The notes: generated from the sequence alone by a model not told the origin. Counted from the first letter of the stretch, positions 38,547 to 47,735 are shown. The stretch: 64,000 nt of DNA from Pantoea sp. At-9b (GCF_000175935.2 NC_014838.1:496001-560000), one strand, 5' to 3'. Numbers and translations: made by a program.

Positions 38547-38570
38547 GCCAGGCATACGCCCGGCCCTGGC
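38547..38570 (+). terminator. weak hairpin between yoeB and the convergent glcG-like gene
   Basis: A 6-bp stem GCCAGG / CCTGGC with a GC-rich loop, followed by AATTTATTTAAA. A plausible but weak terminator for yefM-yoeB. Confidence 0.4.
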
Positions 38571-38573
38571 AAT

Positions 38574-39041
38574 TTATTTAAAACTTTCACTCGCTGCTTT
38601 CGCGATCGCAATCTCGTTCGGATTCGCCGAACCGCTCACGCCCACCGCACCCAGCGTATTGCCGCGCCACTCGACCGGTGAACCACCGCCCAGCGGGATC
38701 ACGCCCGGTAACGTCGCAATTGCCGGTTCTTTGCCGTTAGCACGTTCCATATATTTGTCGGTCGGCGTGCGATACAGCGCCGCCGCACGGCCTTTCAGAA
38801 TCGACGAATCAATGCAGCCGACCGGCGCATTGTCCATACGCTGAAACGCCAGCAATTCACCGGATTGATCCAGCACCGCAATGCAGACATTGGCATTCAA
38901 CGCGTGCGCTTTTTCCTGCGCAGCTGCGATCAGCTTTTGCGCATCCACCTGCGTCAGAATGGTTTGCGTGGTAACCGCCTGCGCGCCCGCTGCACTGAAC
39001 AGGGCCGCACTCAGCAGCGCCAGAGACAGGATCTTTTTCAT
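38574..39041 (-). CDS. GlcG/HbpS-like periplasmic protein (copy 1)
   Basis: A 155-residue protein with a Sec signal peptide (MKKILSLALLSAALFSAAGAQA, cleavage after AQA) and one GlcG/HbpS domain. The family includes the heme-binding HbpS and unknown accessory proteins of oxidases. The ATG with GGAG 8 nt upstream is chosen. It follows the triheme cytochrome gene after a strong hairpin, so it is the distal, perhaps attenuated, gene of the dehydrogenase operon. It shares the PLGGG(S/E)PV block and the GAVGVS / GAIGVS ending with the protein at 42774. Confidence 0.82.
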   Translation of the reverse strand: MKKILSLALLSAALFSAAGAQAVTTQTILTQVDAQKLIAAAQEKAHALNANVCIAVLDQSGELLAFQRMDNAPVGCIDSSILKGRAAALYRTPTDKYMERANGKEPAIATLPGVIPLGGGSPVEWRGNTLGAVGVSGSANPNEIAIAKAASESFK

Positions 39042-39060
39042 TTCAATCACTCCATAATAA

Positions 39061-39081
39061 GGGAGCCAGATCGCGGCTCCC
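39061..39081 (-). terminator. hairpin between the cytochrome and glcG-like genes
   Basis: A perfect 7-bp stem GGGAGCC / GGCTCCC with a 7-nt loop, followed on the minus strand by TTATTAT. It is a likely partial terminator that lowers expression of the last gene. Confidence 0.5.
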
Positions 39082-39086
39082 GGAAG

Positions 39087-40481
39087 TTAACCGCGTCGAC
39101 GACGCAGGATATAAACTAACCACAGCAGTACCACCAGCGCGATAACAGCGCCAGCAATAGTTAGAGGTTGGGCATAACGAATCAGCCAACTGCCGCTTTC
39201 CCCCTGCAACGTTTGTTGCACATCATCGGTGGTGATGGTGTGTTGCGGGTTGCCGAAGCTGGTGGAGACATAATTTGCCACTTTAGCCAGTTGCGCCTGG
39301 CTGAACTGGGTGCGGAACTCCGGCATAAAGGCATGGCCTGATGAGGTATTACGATCCACCCCTTCGGCGATGGTCATGATCAGGTTGGCCGGATCATTGG
39401 ACAGCACCGCAGAAGATCCCACCAGCGACGGATAGAAGCGCTGAGCATCGTGCGTACCGCGTCCATCACTGGCATGGCAGGTGGCGCAGGCACCGTTGTA
39501 CAGCTGCGCACCACTCATGACCTCCGCCGAGACGTAATCGTTGATATCATCTTTCATCCCGGTTTCGATGGCCGACAGCGGCGTGCTGGCGGGTGCAACG
39601 CTGGGCGCTTTGCGATCGCCTCCACCAATCGCGGGCACTTGCTTCAGGTAGCGCGCAATCGCCTGGAGGTCGCTGTCATCCATTTTCGAGAATGAATTCT
39701 GTACCGCCGTCCCCATCTCGCCTGCGGCAATCGCTTTGCCATGCAGCGCGCCGGTACGCAGGTAGGTTTCGATCTCCGTTACGCTCCAGTCACCAATCCC
39801 GGCCTGCGCATCTGGCGTGATATTGGGCGCACTCCAGCTACCCACTTTCCCGCCAGACAGGAACCGGTCACCCTGCTCCGCCATCATGCCGTTGCGCGGC
39901 GTGTGACAGGTGGAACAGTGCGCCAGAGTCCGCACCAGATACTCGCCGCGCTCAGCACTGCCCGCCGCCGCATCACTGCCCGGCACCGCGCTTTTATCGA
40001 GGAACATCAGGTTCCACATTGCCATCACCGGACGGAATGAGAACGGGAACGGCAGATGGGTTTCCGGTGCCGGATGATCATCCGCTGGCACACCTAACAT
40101 CAGGTATGAGTAAAGCGCGTGGATATCATCATCAGACAGGCCGGCAAACGCGGTGTAAGGCATCGCCGGATAGAGGTAATGATTACCCGGCGCTTTCCCT
40201 TCGCGCATCACTGCGGTGAAATCCGCCAGACTATAGCGACCGATCCCGGCACTTTTCGACGGCGTGATGTTCGAGCCGTAAATCATCCCCATCGGCGACT
40301 GAATGGCATAGCCGCCGGAAAAAGGCTTACCACTTTCTGGGTTGCGATGGCAGGCGGAGCAATCTCCGGCAATCGCCAGATATTCGCCGCGTTTGACCAG
40401 ATCCGGCGAGGCGTCCTGCGCCAGACTCAGGCTGCTGACCAGCAGCAGGCTGGTGATGCTGAATAACTGATTTAAACGCAT
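39087..40481 (-). CDS. triheme cytochrome c subunit of membrane dehydrogenase
   Basis: A 464-residue periplasmic protein with a signal peptide (1-21), three c-type heme sites CSACH (41-45), CSTCH (189-193) and CATCH (332-336), and a C-terminal anchor helix with a positive tail (about 441-464). This is the standard electron-transfer subunit of FAD-type gluconate, sorbitol, fructose or alcohol dehydrogenases, passing electrons to ubiquinone. It lies 3 bp after the GMC subunit gene, with GAGGTG ahead of the ATG. Confidence 0.93.
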   Translation of the reverse strand: MRLNQLFSITSLLLVSSLSLAQDASPDLVKRGEYLAIAGDCSACHRNPESGKPFSGGYAIQSPMGMIYGSNITPSKSAGIGRYSLADFTAVMREGKAPGNHYLYPAMPYTAFAGLSDDDIHALYSYLMLGVPADDHPAPETHLPFPFSFRPVMAMWNLMFLDKSAVPGSDAAAGSAERGEYLVRTLAHCSTCHTPRNGMMAEQGDRFLSGGKVGSWSAPNITPDAQAGIGDWSVTEIETYLRTGALHGKAIAAGEMGTAVQNSFSKMDDSDLQAIARYLKQVPAIGGGDRKAPSVAPASTPLSAIETGMKDDINDYVSAEVMSGAQLYNGACATCHASDGRGTHDAQRFYPSLVGSSAVLSNDPANLIMTIAEGVDRNTSSGHAFMPEFRTQFSQAQLAKVANYVSTSFGNPQHTITTDDVQQTLQGESGSWLIRYAQPLTIAGAVIALVVLLWLVYILRRRRG

Positions 40482-40484
40482 CGT

Positions 40485-42077
40485 CTACACCTCGCTGGCA
40501 ATGGTCGCTGCCATGCGGATCGCCAGAGCGATGCCGGTCAGCGTCGGGTTTACGGTAGCCGACGTCGGCATCACACCGGTGGTGGCGAGGAACAAGTTGG
40601 GGTGATCCCAGCTACGGCAATCAGCATCCACCACCGAGTCCTGGCGGTTATCGCCCATAATGGTGGTGCCCATAATGTGGTACTGGTTACGCCAGCCGGT
40701 CGGCGCTTCAATCACTTCGCCGTTAAAGGCCTGCAAAAAGTTGGCAAAGTCTTTGTACGCTTGTGGGCGCATGCCACGCACATAACTGTCGAGGTGATAA
40801 TTGACCTTCAGCATGGGCAGGCCAATCGAGTCTTTGCGATCGTAATTGGGTACCACGCGGTTGGTCGGGCTGGGGAGCGTTTCACTCATGGTGCTGATGT
40901 TCATAATACGTGAAGCGCGATCGCGAATGGCCTCGTCCAGCGCCTGCCCCATCAGGCCTTGCTTCAGTAGCGGTACCGTGACATCCACGTTGGGCACCAG
41001 ATTACGCAGCGAATAGCGGATGGCGGAGTGCTGCGCGCGGCTCGCTTCATCACGGCGATTGGCAATGGTACCGTGCTGCACCGATCCACGACCGGTCCAC
41101 AGCGGTTCATCGGCAAGGAACGTCAGGCTCAGACCGGTGTGATCCATCAGGTTGCGGCCAACCTGATCGGAACTGTTGGCGATGTCATTCATCAACAGCA
41201 GCTTCGGCGTCTCCAGCCCATGTGCGGCAACGATAAACACTTTGGCGGTGAGACGCGTATCCTTGCCATCCGGTTTGCGGTAAGTCAGTGCGACAATTTT
41301 ATTGCCAGCCCCCTTCTCGAGTTTCCAGGCCACCGCTTCGGTCAGCAGTTTAACGCCCAGCGCCACCGCTTTATCCACATGCATATCGCCGGAGTACATC
41401 GCACCAATCGGGCAGATCGGTTCGCAGTTGTTATTGCCAGCACAGGCCGGGCGACCATCATAGGGACGGGAGACACGCGCATGCGGTTCATGCACCACCT
41501 GGTAACCCATCGGGCCAAGTTTGGCCTGCATGCGTTGCACCATATACGGCTTCGCTTCGGGCGGCAGCGGATAGGCCGCTGAACGCGGTGGATAGTGACC
41601 ACGCCCCTGACCGCTCTGGTCCTCTTCGCCAGTACCGACCACACCGATTTCGCGTTCGGCTTGCAGATACCAGGGTTCCAGCTCGCTGTATTCAAACGGC
41701 CAGTCACGTCCCACGCCGTAAACGCTCTTCAGCTTGAAATCATTGGGGAGTAAACGCCAGCAGGCGGAAGCCCAATGACGGGTGCTGCCTCCAGCCACGC
41801 GCAGGTAACTGGTGACGTACTCAAAATCTTCATCACCCTTAGCGTCGATATAGCCTTCGGTGTAAGAGTTAGGTGCCCAAGGCAGATTAGGGTACGGTGC
41901 GCACCAGTTACGCTTGCTGGCACCGTTGCGGTAGTTCTCCACCACTTTCCAGCGCGGGATATAGGGTCCGGCTTCCAGCATAATCACCGACTTACCGGCT
42001 TTTGCCAGTTGGTAAGCGGCATTGGCGCCGAGTGCGCCCGAGCCGATGATTACCACATCAGCATCAAATTCGCTCAT
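40485..42077 (-). CDS. GMC-family FAD dehydrogenase large subunit (FDH/SLDH-like)
   Basis: A 530-residue flavoprotein. It has the dinucleotide motif VVIIGSGALGANAAYQLAKA (residues 8-27), a cysteine motif C212-x5-C218-x3-C222 resembling the 3Fe-4S ligands of bacterial FAD glucose and fructose dehydrogenases, and the GMC C-terminal block TSATVNPTLTGIALAIRMA. It has no signal peptide and is expected to be exported with the Tat-bearing small subunit. It oxidises a sugar, sugar acid or polyol in the periplasm and passes electrons to the triheme cytochrome. The specific substrate is not readable. Confidence 0.92.
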   Translation of the reverse strand: MSEFDADVVIIGSGALGANAAYQLAKAGKSVIMLEAGPYIPRWKVVENYRNGASKRNWCAPYPNLPWAPNSYTEGYIDAKGDEDFEYVTSYLRVAGGSTRHWASACWRLLPNDFKLKSVYGVGRDWPFEYSELEPWYLQAEREIGVVGTGEEDQSGQGRGHYPPRSAAYPLPPEAKPYMVQRMQAKLGPMGYQVVHEPHARVSRPYDGRPACAGNNNCEPICPIGAMYSGDMHVDKAVALGVKLLTEAVAWKLEKGAGNKIVALTYRKPDGKDTRLTAKVFIVAAHGLETPKLLLMNDIANSSDQVGRNLMDHTGLSLTFLADEPLWTGRGSVQHGTIANRRDEASRAQHSAIRYSLRNLVPNVDVTVPLLKQGLMGQALDEAIRDRASRIMNISTMSETLPSPTNRVVPNYDRKDSIGLPMLKVNYHLDSYVRGMRPQAYKDFANFLQAFNGEVIEAPTGWRNQYHIMGTTIMGDNRQDSVVDADCRSWDHPNLFLATTGVMPTSATVNPTLTGIALAIRMAATIASEV

Positions 42078-42101
42078 TTTGTCTTCCTGCTCACGTTCTT
42101 G

Positions 42102-42758
42102 TTATGTGTTGTTGTGCTGCGCCAGTAACGCCTCGGCTTCCACGAGGGTTTTGGCTTTGCCCTGGATCATCAGCAGCCACGGGGCTTCCGGTTCCTTGAT
42201 CGTGCTGGCCGCCAGCGGCGAGCGATCGCCCCAGGCGCGGATCTCCGCAGGCATGGTCGGCGCGTCAACGCCCGGCGGGACCTCAGCCCAGTAATCGCCC
42301 CCGGCGCGTGCGTAAGTGGGACGGATGGTGTGATCTTTCGTCGGCTCATACATCAGCGCCGACAGGAAGGTCACAAAGTGCGCATCATCTACCGCTTTGG
42401 TGGTCGAGGGATGACCGGTGTAGCCGAGATACCACGGCGAAATAATGGTCAGCGCCGTTTTCACTTCGTCATCGCTCAGTTGGGCGACAATCTGTTCCCG
42501 ATCTTCGCTGTGCAGCGCATTCAGCCGCGTCATCAGGCTGGCGAGCTGTGCCGGAAAGGTGCTGTCCTGTTGGCACAACAGCGTCCACAGACGCTCAGTG
42601 ATGCCGATATCCAGGCCACGACGCCCGGTCAGCAGCTCACTGGCACGCAGCAACTGTGCGGCACCGCTGTCTGCCGGAGCCGCCAGCAGTGGCTGCATTG
42701 GTAGGGCGACGATCACTGGCGTCGCCATCATCAGTTTTAAAAAGTGTCTTCTTTCCAT
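42102..42758 (-). CDS. membrane dehydrogenase small subunit (FAD-SLDH family), Tat-exported
   Basis: A 218-residue protein with a twin-arginine type leader (RRHFLK then a hydrophobic stretch ending LLAA) and the conserved core of the sorbitol/fructose dehydrogenase small subunit (IISPWYLGYTGHP, YEPTKDHTIRPTYARAGGDYW). This subunit carries the folded GMC subunit through the Tat pathway and stabilises it. It is located 24 bp upstream of the GMC gene in the same operon; order is small-large-cytochrome, as in sldSLC-type clusters. Confidence 0.9.
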   Translation of the reverse strand: MERRHFLKLMMATPVIVALPMQPLLAAPADSGAAQLLRASELLTGRRGLDIGITERLWTLLCQQDSTFPAQLASLMTRLNALHSEDREQIVAQLSDDEVKTALTIISPWYLGYTGHPSTTKAVDDAHFVTFLSALMYEPTKDHTIRPTYARAGGDYWAEVPPGVDAPTMPAEIRAWGDRSPLAASTIKEPEAPWLLMIQGKAKTLVEAEALLAQHNNT

Positions 42759-42773
42759 ATTGGGTTTCTCAGG

Positions 42774-43250
42774 CTAGCCCGCGCTCAGGGCCGACAACGC
42801 CCCTTTGGCGGCTTCGGCATCAACATTGCCATCCGGCGTGCTGACGCCAATCGCGCCGACCACCACCCCATTCAGTTTCACCGGCTCACCACCCGGCAAA
42901 GGCACTACTGCCGGGTTACCCAGCATCCCGATATTTCCGGCCGCAATTTTCTGCTGGAAACTGGCGGTCGGCACACCAAATGCGGCAGCAGAGTGCGCTT
43001 TCTTTGGTGCCAGCTCGCTGTTTGCCAGGGTTGCGCCGTCAAGACGATCAAAGCTGATCAACTGACCGAAGGGATCAACCACCGCCACGACGCCGCCAAT
43101 CTGATGGCTGCGGATGATTTGTTCCGCTTTATTCACCAGCGCCTGTGCTTGCTGATGGGTCAGTACGGAGATCTGGTTTACGGATGGGGCAGCCTGTACC
43201 GCGGCACAAAACAACCCGGAGCACAGCAGTACGCCTGGCATCAATTTCAT
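42774..43250 (-). CDS. GlcG/HbpS-like periplasmic protein (copy 2)
   Basis: A 158-residue secreted protein: signal peptide of about 20 residues ending VQA, then one GlcG domain with VPLPGGEPVKLNGVVVGAIGV. It lies 15 bp upstream of the small-subunit gene, in the dehydrogenase operon. The family binds heme or small molecules in some members, and paralogues flanking a cytochrome-dependent oxidoreductase on both sides suggest a role in heme supply or redox sensing, though this is inference. Confidence 0.82.
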   Translation of the reverse strand: MKLMPGVLLCSGLFCAAVQAAPSVNQISVLTHQQAQALVNKAEQIIRSHQIGGVVAVVDPFGQLISFDRLDGATLANSELAPKKAHSAAAFGVPTASFQQKIAAGNIGMLGNPAVVPLPGGEPVKLNGVVVGAIGVSTPDGNVDAEAAKGALSALSAG

Positions 43251-43300
43251 GGTTTAGTCCTGAATTAAATGGGTTAGAGGAGATGAACTATTTAACGCGC

Positions 43301-43699
43301 TCAGCGACGGGCAAGGCGGCGTTGAATCAGATGATCGAGGCTCCATTTGCCCCCACCATGCAGACACAACAGCAAAAACGCGGCCGCACAGGAGATGTTT
43401 TTCAACCACACCATCAGGTGCGCATGGCTGTAGCCTTGATAGAACAGAAAACCGGCAACCACCGAGAACACGGCCATGAAAATGGCGGTAAAACGGGTGA
43501 GAAAACCGAGGGCGATTGCCGCGCCACCGCCCACTTCCAGCAGGATCACCAGCGGCAGGAAGAAGCCCGGCACATGGTTGTCAGCCATCAGCTGGAGGTT
43601 GTCGCTGTAGTGCGAAATCTTGTCGAGACCGGAGGCAAAAAACAGACCAACGGCCATGACCCGGACGAGGACAGAAACGAGATCTTTGGACTGATTCAT
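43301..43699 (-). CDS. DoxX-family membrane protein
   Basis: A 132-residue, four-helix inner-membrane protein of the DoxX/SURF4 type (VRVMAVGLFFASGLDKISHY at the start; LEVGGGAAIALGFLTRF in helix 3). DoxX was first described as a subunit of a thiosulfate:quinone oxidoreductase, and others accompany redox enzymes. It is the first gene of the dehydrogenase operon. Its ribosome site is weak. Confidence 0.85.
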   Translation of the reverse strand: MNQSKDLVSVLVRVMAVGLFFASGLDKISHYSDNLQLMADNHVPGFFLPLVILLEVGGGAAIALGFLTRFTAIFMAVFSVVAGFLFYQGYSHAHLMVWLKNISCAAAFLLLCLHGGGKWSLDHLIQRRLARR

Positions 43700-44192
43700 G
43701 ATGTAACCATTCTGATATGTAGTTGTTAACGAACCAGACAGTACATTTTAAATCTTTACTAACTTTTACCAATTTGTGCGGCTAAAAACAGTGCTGTTTT
43801 TTTGCGCGAGCGCGCGGGTGGCACAATCTTGCCCGCAGGGAAGTAAGCAATTGTTTCTTTTGTTACACGTGGTTGAGGGCATAGTTTGAAGTTGATCACA
43901 CTATGAATGCAGGGTTAAGACTGACGATGTCCGGCTGCGTAGCGCCGTAAGCAGCAGCGTTGCAACCCGATCATCCAGCAAAAAGGGTTATCAAATATGC
44001 CTCTGGCGGTGTCACCAGAAAGTGAACAAGTTGTTAACGCGGTATGGCGGCGCTTTTGCCGCGATTTTACGCAAATCAGCGAGCGGAAAAAGGCACATAA
44101 ATTCCTCTCAGGAATGAATTGATAACTAACACAGAATATTTTTTATCGGTTTCCGATGCCAGGATGACGCTAAACCCTATCGGAGAACCATC
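43700..44192. other. 493-bp intergenic region, divergent promoters
   Basis: Separates the dehydrogenase operon (minus) from the hydroxyacid dehydrogenase operon (plus). It contains an AAAAACAG / CTGTTTTT hairpin with a T-run (about 43784-43803). There is also a possible 41-codon ORF at 43997-44122 on the plus strand (starts MPLAVSPESEQ), whose ribosome site AGGG is 10 nt away. Neither is convincing as a gene; no known RNA was recognised. Confidence 0.4.
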
Positions 44193-45170
44193 ATGACTTA
44201 TCGCTTTCTCGTGACCACCACGAGCCTCGGCCAGGGAGGCCGTGCGTTACTCGCTGACGCAAATTGCACCGTGGATTACCTGGATAACGCGAACGATGCT
44301 GCGGAAGTGGAACGCCGCATGAGCAGCGTGCCCTATGATGCGGTGATTTCGCGCACTGTTGAGCTGAGTGCCAAAGCGATAGCCGCCTGTCCAACGCTGA
44401 AAATCATCTGCAAACATGGCGTTGGCGTGACCAATATCGATGTCGAGGCAGCCACGCAGCACGGCATTCCGGTATTAACCACGCCAGCCACTAACGCACA
44501 GTCAGTGGCTGAACTGACGCTGGCATTGATGCTCAACTGCGCGCGCCGCCTGCCGTTTTTCCAGCAGGAAGTCGCCGCCGGACGCTGGACGCGCAGCGGT
44601 GACGGTGAAGAGTTGCAAGGCAAAACGCTCGGTCTGGTGGGCTTTGGCGAAATTGGTCGCCGCGTCGCCCGCGTCGCACAGGCGATCGGGATGCAGGTGG
44701 CCTTTTTCGATCCGGCCCTTGCCGCCGATGCCGATGTGGCCGATGCCCGGCGCTGTGCATCGCTGGATGAACTGCTGCCGCTGGCGGATGTACTGAGTTT
44801 GCACTGTCCGGTCACCCCGAAAACCCGTCAGATGATCAATGTGAGCTCGCTCGCACTTTTGCCCAAAGGCGCGATTCTGATCAACACCGCCCGTGGCGAG
44901 TTGGTGGATGAAGTTGCCCTGGCAACCGCACTGCAAAATGGACAGCTGCGTGCTGCGGCACTGGACACGGTGGCGGAAGAGCCGCTGGCTGCCAATCACC
45001 CATTCCGTACTCTCCCGAACCTGATGATTACGCCGCATATTGGCGGCTCTACCCCACAAGCGCTGGACGCAGTAGCGCAAAGTGCGGCACGACAGTGCCT
45101 GGCCTGGCTCGATAATCAACACATTTACCTTCCCGCCTGCGTTAATCCGCAGGTGCTCAACCGGAGTTAA
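44193..45170 (+). CDS. D-isomer-specific 2-hydroxyacid dehydrogenase
   Basis: A 325-residue NAD-dependent enzyme. The cofactor motif is GLVGFGEIG (147-155). The catalytic set is R234 (NTARGELVD), E263 (AEEP) and H282 (TPHIGGST). It interconverts a D-2-hydroxy acid and the 2-oxo acid (glyoxylate/hydroxypyruvate reductase or phosphoglycerate dehydrogenase-like). GGAG precedes the ATG. It starts an operon with the RraA-like gene 3 bp downstream and the MFS transporter beyond. Confidence 0.9.
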   Translation: MTYRFLVTTTSLGQGGRALLADANCTVDYLDNANDAAEVERRMSSVPYDAVISRTVELSAKAIAACPTLKIICKHGVGVTNIDVEAATQHGIPVLTTPATNAQSVAELTLALMLNCARRLPFFQQEVAAGRWTRSGDGEELQGKTLGLVGFGEIGRRVARVAQAIGMQVAFFDPALAADADVADARRCASLDELLPLADVLSLHCPVTPKTRQMINVSSLALLPKGAILINTARGELVDEVALATALQNGQLRAAALDTVAEEPLAANHPFRTLPNLMITPHIGGSTPQALDAVAQSAARQCLAWLDNQHIYLPACVNPQVLNRS

Positions 45171-45173
45171 CTT

Positions 45174-45866
45174 ATGACGATGCGTAGTGACTGGCCGATT
45201 GGCTATTTTATTGGCGAACGAGGCCCACAGATTGATAACGCGACGCTGGAGGCTTTCCGCCAGCTGCCGGTACCCAATATTGGCGACTCTATGGGACGCA
45301 GTGTTGGTGCGCTGGGTCTGACGGCGTATCACAACGATCCGCAGCTGGTGCTGTGTGGTCCGGCGCTGACGGTAAAAGTACGTCCGGGCGATAACCTGAT
45401 GATCCACAAAGCGATCGAGCTGGCGCAACCCGGTGACGTGATCGTCGTCGATGGTTCCGGCGATCTCAGCCAGGCGTTGATTGGCGGCCTGATGCGGACC
45501 TCGGCAGTGGCGAAGAAAATCGCCGGTTTTGTCATTGACGGTGCGGTACGCGACCTGAACGAATGGGCCGAAGGCGGCGTGGCGGTATGGGCACGCGGTA
45601 ATACGCTGCGTGGTCCGTCGAAGGATGGCCCGGGTGAAGTTAACACCACGGTGCACTGCGCCGGTCTGGTCGTCGCACCGGGCGACCTGATCGTGGCGGA
45701 TGCCGATGGCGTGCTCGCCATTCCGCACAACGAGCTGAGCGTACTGCTGCCGCGTGTACAACAACATGCGCAGCGTGAAGAGAAGATCCGCGCCAGTAAC
45801 CTGGCTGGCACCAACGATCCGGAACGCTTTAACGCGATCCTGCGCGCCAAAGGTTGCCCGTTATAA
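45174..45866 (+). CDS. RraA-family aldolase/decarboxylase
   Basis: A 230-residue protein of the RraA-like class II aldolase fold (4-hydroxy-4-methyl-2-oxoglutarate / 4-carboxy-4-hydroxy-2-oxoadipate aldolase or oxaloacetate decarboxylase). The metal/substrate loop GAVRDLNEWAE and the preceding GLMRTSAVAKKIAGFVIDG are recognisable; the length (above the 160 of RNase E inhibitor RraA) favours a metabolic enzyme. It sits between a hydroxyacid dehydrogenase and an MFS transporter, consistent with catabolism of a hydroxylated acid. The substrate is unresolved. Confidence 0.88.
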   Translation: MTMRSDWPIGYFIGERGPQIDNATLEAFRQLPVPNIGDSMGRSVGALGLTAYHNDPQLVLCGPALTVKVRPGDNLMIHKAIELAQPGDVIVVDGSGDLSQALIGGLMRTSAVAKKIAGFVIDGAVRDLNEWAEGGVAVWARGNTLRGPSKDGPGEVNTTVHCAGLVVAPGDLIVADADGVLAIPHNELSVLLPRVQQHAQREEKIRASNLAGTNDPERFNAILRAKGCPL

Positions 45867-45880
45867 CCTGTTGATGATCC

Positions 45881-45952
45881 GTAGCGGCGCGATTTATCGC
45901 GCGGTTTGGTGCTCGCATGGCGAAACATCCGCGCGATAAATCGCGCCGCTAC
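45881..45952. repeat. dispersed palindromic repeat, 72 bp
   Basis: Arms GTAGCGGCGCGATTTATCGC and the exact complement near the end, with a variable centre. It lies 15 bp after the rraA-like gene and before the MFS start, so it can form a long hairpin inside the operon transcript. Confidence 0.9.
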
Positions 45953-46001
45953 CCACTGTCCAACACCTGCACGAACATTATAAAAAGTGGAGTACCCTAC
46001 C

Positions 46002-47462
46002 GTGCTTAAGAAAATTTCACTGAGCGAGTCGTTACCGCCACCGATCAGCTGGCGCGACAACTTCACACCAGAAGAAGGGAAAGCTTTTGGCGCGCAACTC
46101 TCCGCGCGACTGGAGCGATTGCCTGCCGCACGTCCCTTGTGGCTCATCATCTTTGCACTGGCGCTGGGCGGCTGGTTCGAAGTCTATGACGTGTTTCTTA
46201 CCGCGTATGTCGGGCCAGGTATGGTGCGTGAAGGGATTTTTACTCACGGCAGTCATAACTTTTTCGATCCCAGCAGTCTCGGTGCCTTTGTCGCCGCGAT
46301 GTTTCTCGGCGTATTTCTTGGCACACTGCTGATCGCCAATCTTGCCGACCGCATGGGGCGTCGCAAGGTGTTTATTATCGCGCTGCTGGTGTACGCCATT
46401 GCCAGCGGCATCATGGCATTTCAGCATCACCCTTATGCCATCGTGTTCTGGCGCATTGTTTCCGGGATTGGTGTCGGTGCGGAATTGGTGACCATTGATG
46501 CTTACGTTTCGGAGTTTATTCCGGCGCGTCTGCGTGGACGCTCCTACGCCTTTGTGCAGGCGATTCAATATACCTCGATTCCCACTATCGCCTTTTTATC
46601 CTGGCAGCTGGTGCCGTTGGCACCGTTTGGCCTGACCGGCTGGCGCTGGGTGGTGTTGTTCGGTTGCATTGGTGCGGTGGTGGTGTGGCTGATCCGTATG
46701 GGCCTGCCAGAAAGTCCACGCTGGTTGGTAGAACAGGGCCGTTACAAGGAAGCGGAAGATATTGTCCGTCGGCTTGAAGCTCGTGTGGCGAAATCGACCG
46801 GCGCGGTGTTGCCGCCGATTGATATGGCAGCGGCAAAACCGCTGGAGCACGTTCCCGCAGTGAAAAATGAAATGTGGCGTCCGCCCTATCGTCGCCGCAC
46901 CATCATGTTGCTGGTGTTTAACTTCTTCCAGTCGATTGGCTATTACGGCTTTGCCAGCTGGATACCGACGTTGCTGGCAGCCAAAGGCGTAACCTTCACC
47001 CATAGCCTGCTCTATTCGTTTTTGATCGCCTTCGCCAGCCCGTTGGGGCCGCTACTGGCCATGACCTTTGCCGATCGTATTGAACGTAAATGGCTGGTGA
47101 GTGGTTCGGCGCTGGCAATTGCTCTGGTCGGCACGGTGTTTTCGTGGCAGTCGCAGCCGGTGATGCTGGTCACCCTTGGCCTGTTGCTGTCGCTCGCCAG
47201 TACCTGCATGACCTTCTCCTATCGCGCTTACCAGGCGGAGCTGTTCCCGACGCGTTTCCGTGCCAAAGCCATTGGTATGGTGTATTCCGTTAGTCGTATC
47301 AGCGGCATGCTGTCGGGCTTTACCATTGCCTGGGTGCTGCATGAGATGGGGGTGGGTTCGGTGTTTATGGTGATCTCGATTGCGATGGCGATTGTGGTGT
47401 TTACCATTGGCGTTTTCGGCCCGCGTACCCTGAATCGTCGTCTTGAAGAGATCAACACCTGA
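46002..47462 (+). CDS. MFS transporter (sugar/acid:H+ symporter)
   Basis: A 486-residue, 12-helix transporter with motif A NLADRMGRRKVF and the sugar-porter-like ESPRWLVEQGRYKEAEDIV between the halves. A GTG start preceded by GGAG (9 nt) is preferred over an upstream in-frame GTG at 45987. It is the third gene of the hydroxyacid dehydrogenase-RraA unit, separated from it by a palindromic repeat; it probably brings in the acid degraded by those enzymes. Confidence 0.87.
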   Translation: MLKKISLSESLPPPISWRDNFTPEEGKAFGAQLSARLERLPAARPLWLIIFALALGGWFEVYDVFLTAYVGPGMVREGIFTHGSHNFFDPSSLGAFVAAMFLGVFLGTLLIANLADRMGRRKVFIIALLVYAIASGIMAFQHHPYAIVFWRIVSGIGVGAELVTIDAYVSEFIPARLRGRSYAFVQAIQYTSIPTIAFLSWQLVPLAPFGLTGWRWVVLFGCIGAVVVWLIRMGLPESPRWLVEQGRYKEAEDIVRRLEARVAKSTGAVLPPIDMAAAKPLEHVPAVKNEMWRPPYRRRTIMLLVFNFFQSIGYYGFASWIPTLLAAKGVTFTHSLLYSFLIAFASPLGPLLAMTFADRIERKWLVSGSALAIALVGTVFSWQSQPVMLVTLGLLLSLASTCMTFSYRAYQAELFPTRFRAKAIGMVYSVSRISGMLSGFTIAWVLHEMGVGSVFMVISIAMAIVVFTIGVFGPRTLNRRLEEINT

Positions 47463-47630
47463 CAGCGTAGATTGGCAAAAGCTGCGCAAATTGCCTGATT
47501 TGATCGCAATTAAATCATCACGGGGATGCTTGCATCCCCTTTTTTGATCCAGCGCAAGAACCTCGCGCGCATCTCCTGTCAGCTTATTCCTCACAGGGTC
47601 TTCACACCCACATAACAAGAGGATACGAAG

Positions 47631-47735
47631 ATGACAACTAAAGTGACTTTGGCAGGTGTGTTAGTGGTATGGCTGGTGTATGTCGCGTGGATGGTGCATT
47701 ACTATGCGGGCACTTTCTCGCTATTTACGCATTGA
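47631..47735 (+). CDS. 34-residue single-span membrane peptide
   Basis: The frame MTTKVTLAGVLVVWLVYVAW followed by MVHYYAGTFSLFTH is a hydrophobic helix with aromatic ends. AGAGGA lies 8 nt before the ATG. Such very small proteins are common in enterobacterial stress and envelope regulation; no specific homologue is recognised. It follows the MFS gene by 168 bp, and a palindromic repeat begins 14 bp after its stop. Confidence 0.55.
   Translation: MTTKVTLAGVLVVWLVYVAWMVHYYAGTFSLFTH

Noticed and set aside
43997..44122. Possible 41-codon ORF upstream of the hydroxyacid dehydrogenase
   Set aside because: The ribosome site is weak and distant and the peptide is not recognisable; kept only as a note in the intergenic entry.
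44502..45767. 421-codon open frame on the minus strand
   Set aside because: It is antisense to the hydroxyacid dehydrogenase and RraA-like genes, which have clear family motifs; the translation has a low-complexity Arg/His/Gln character.
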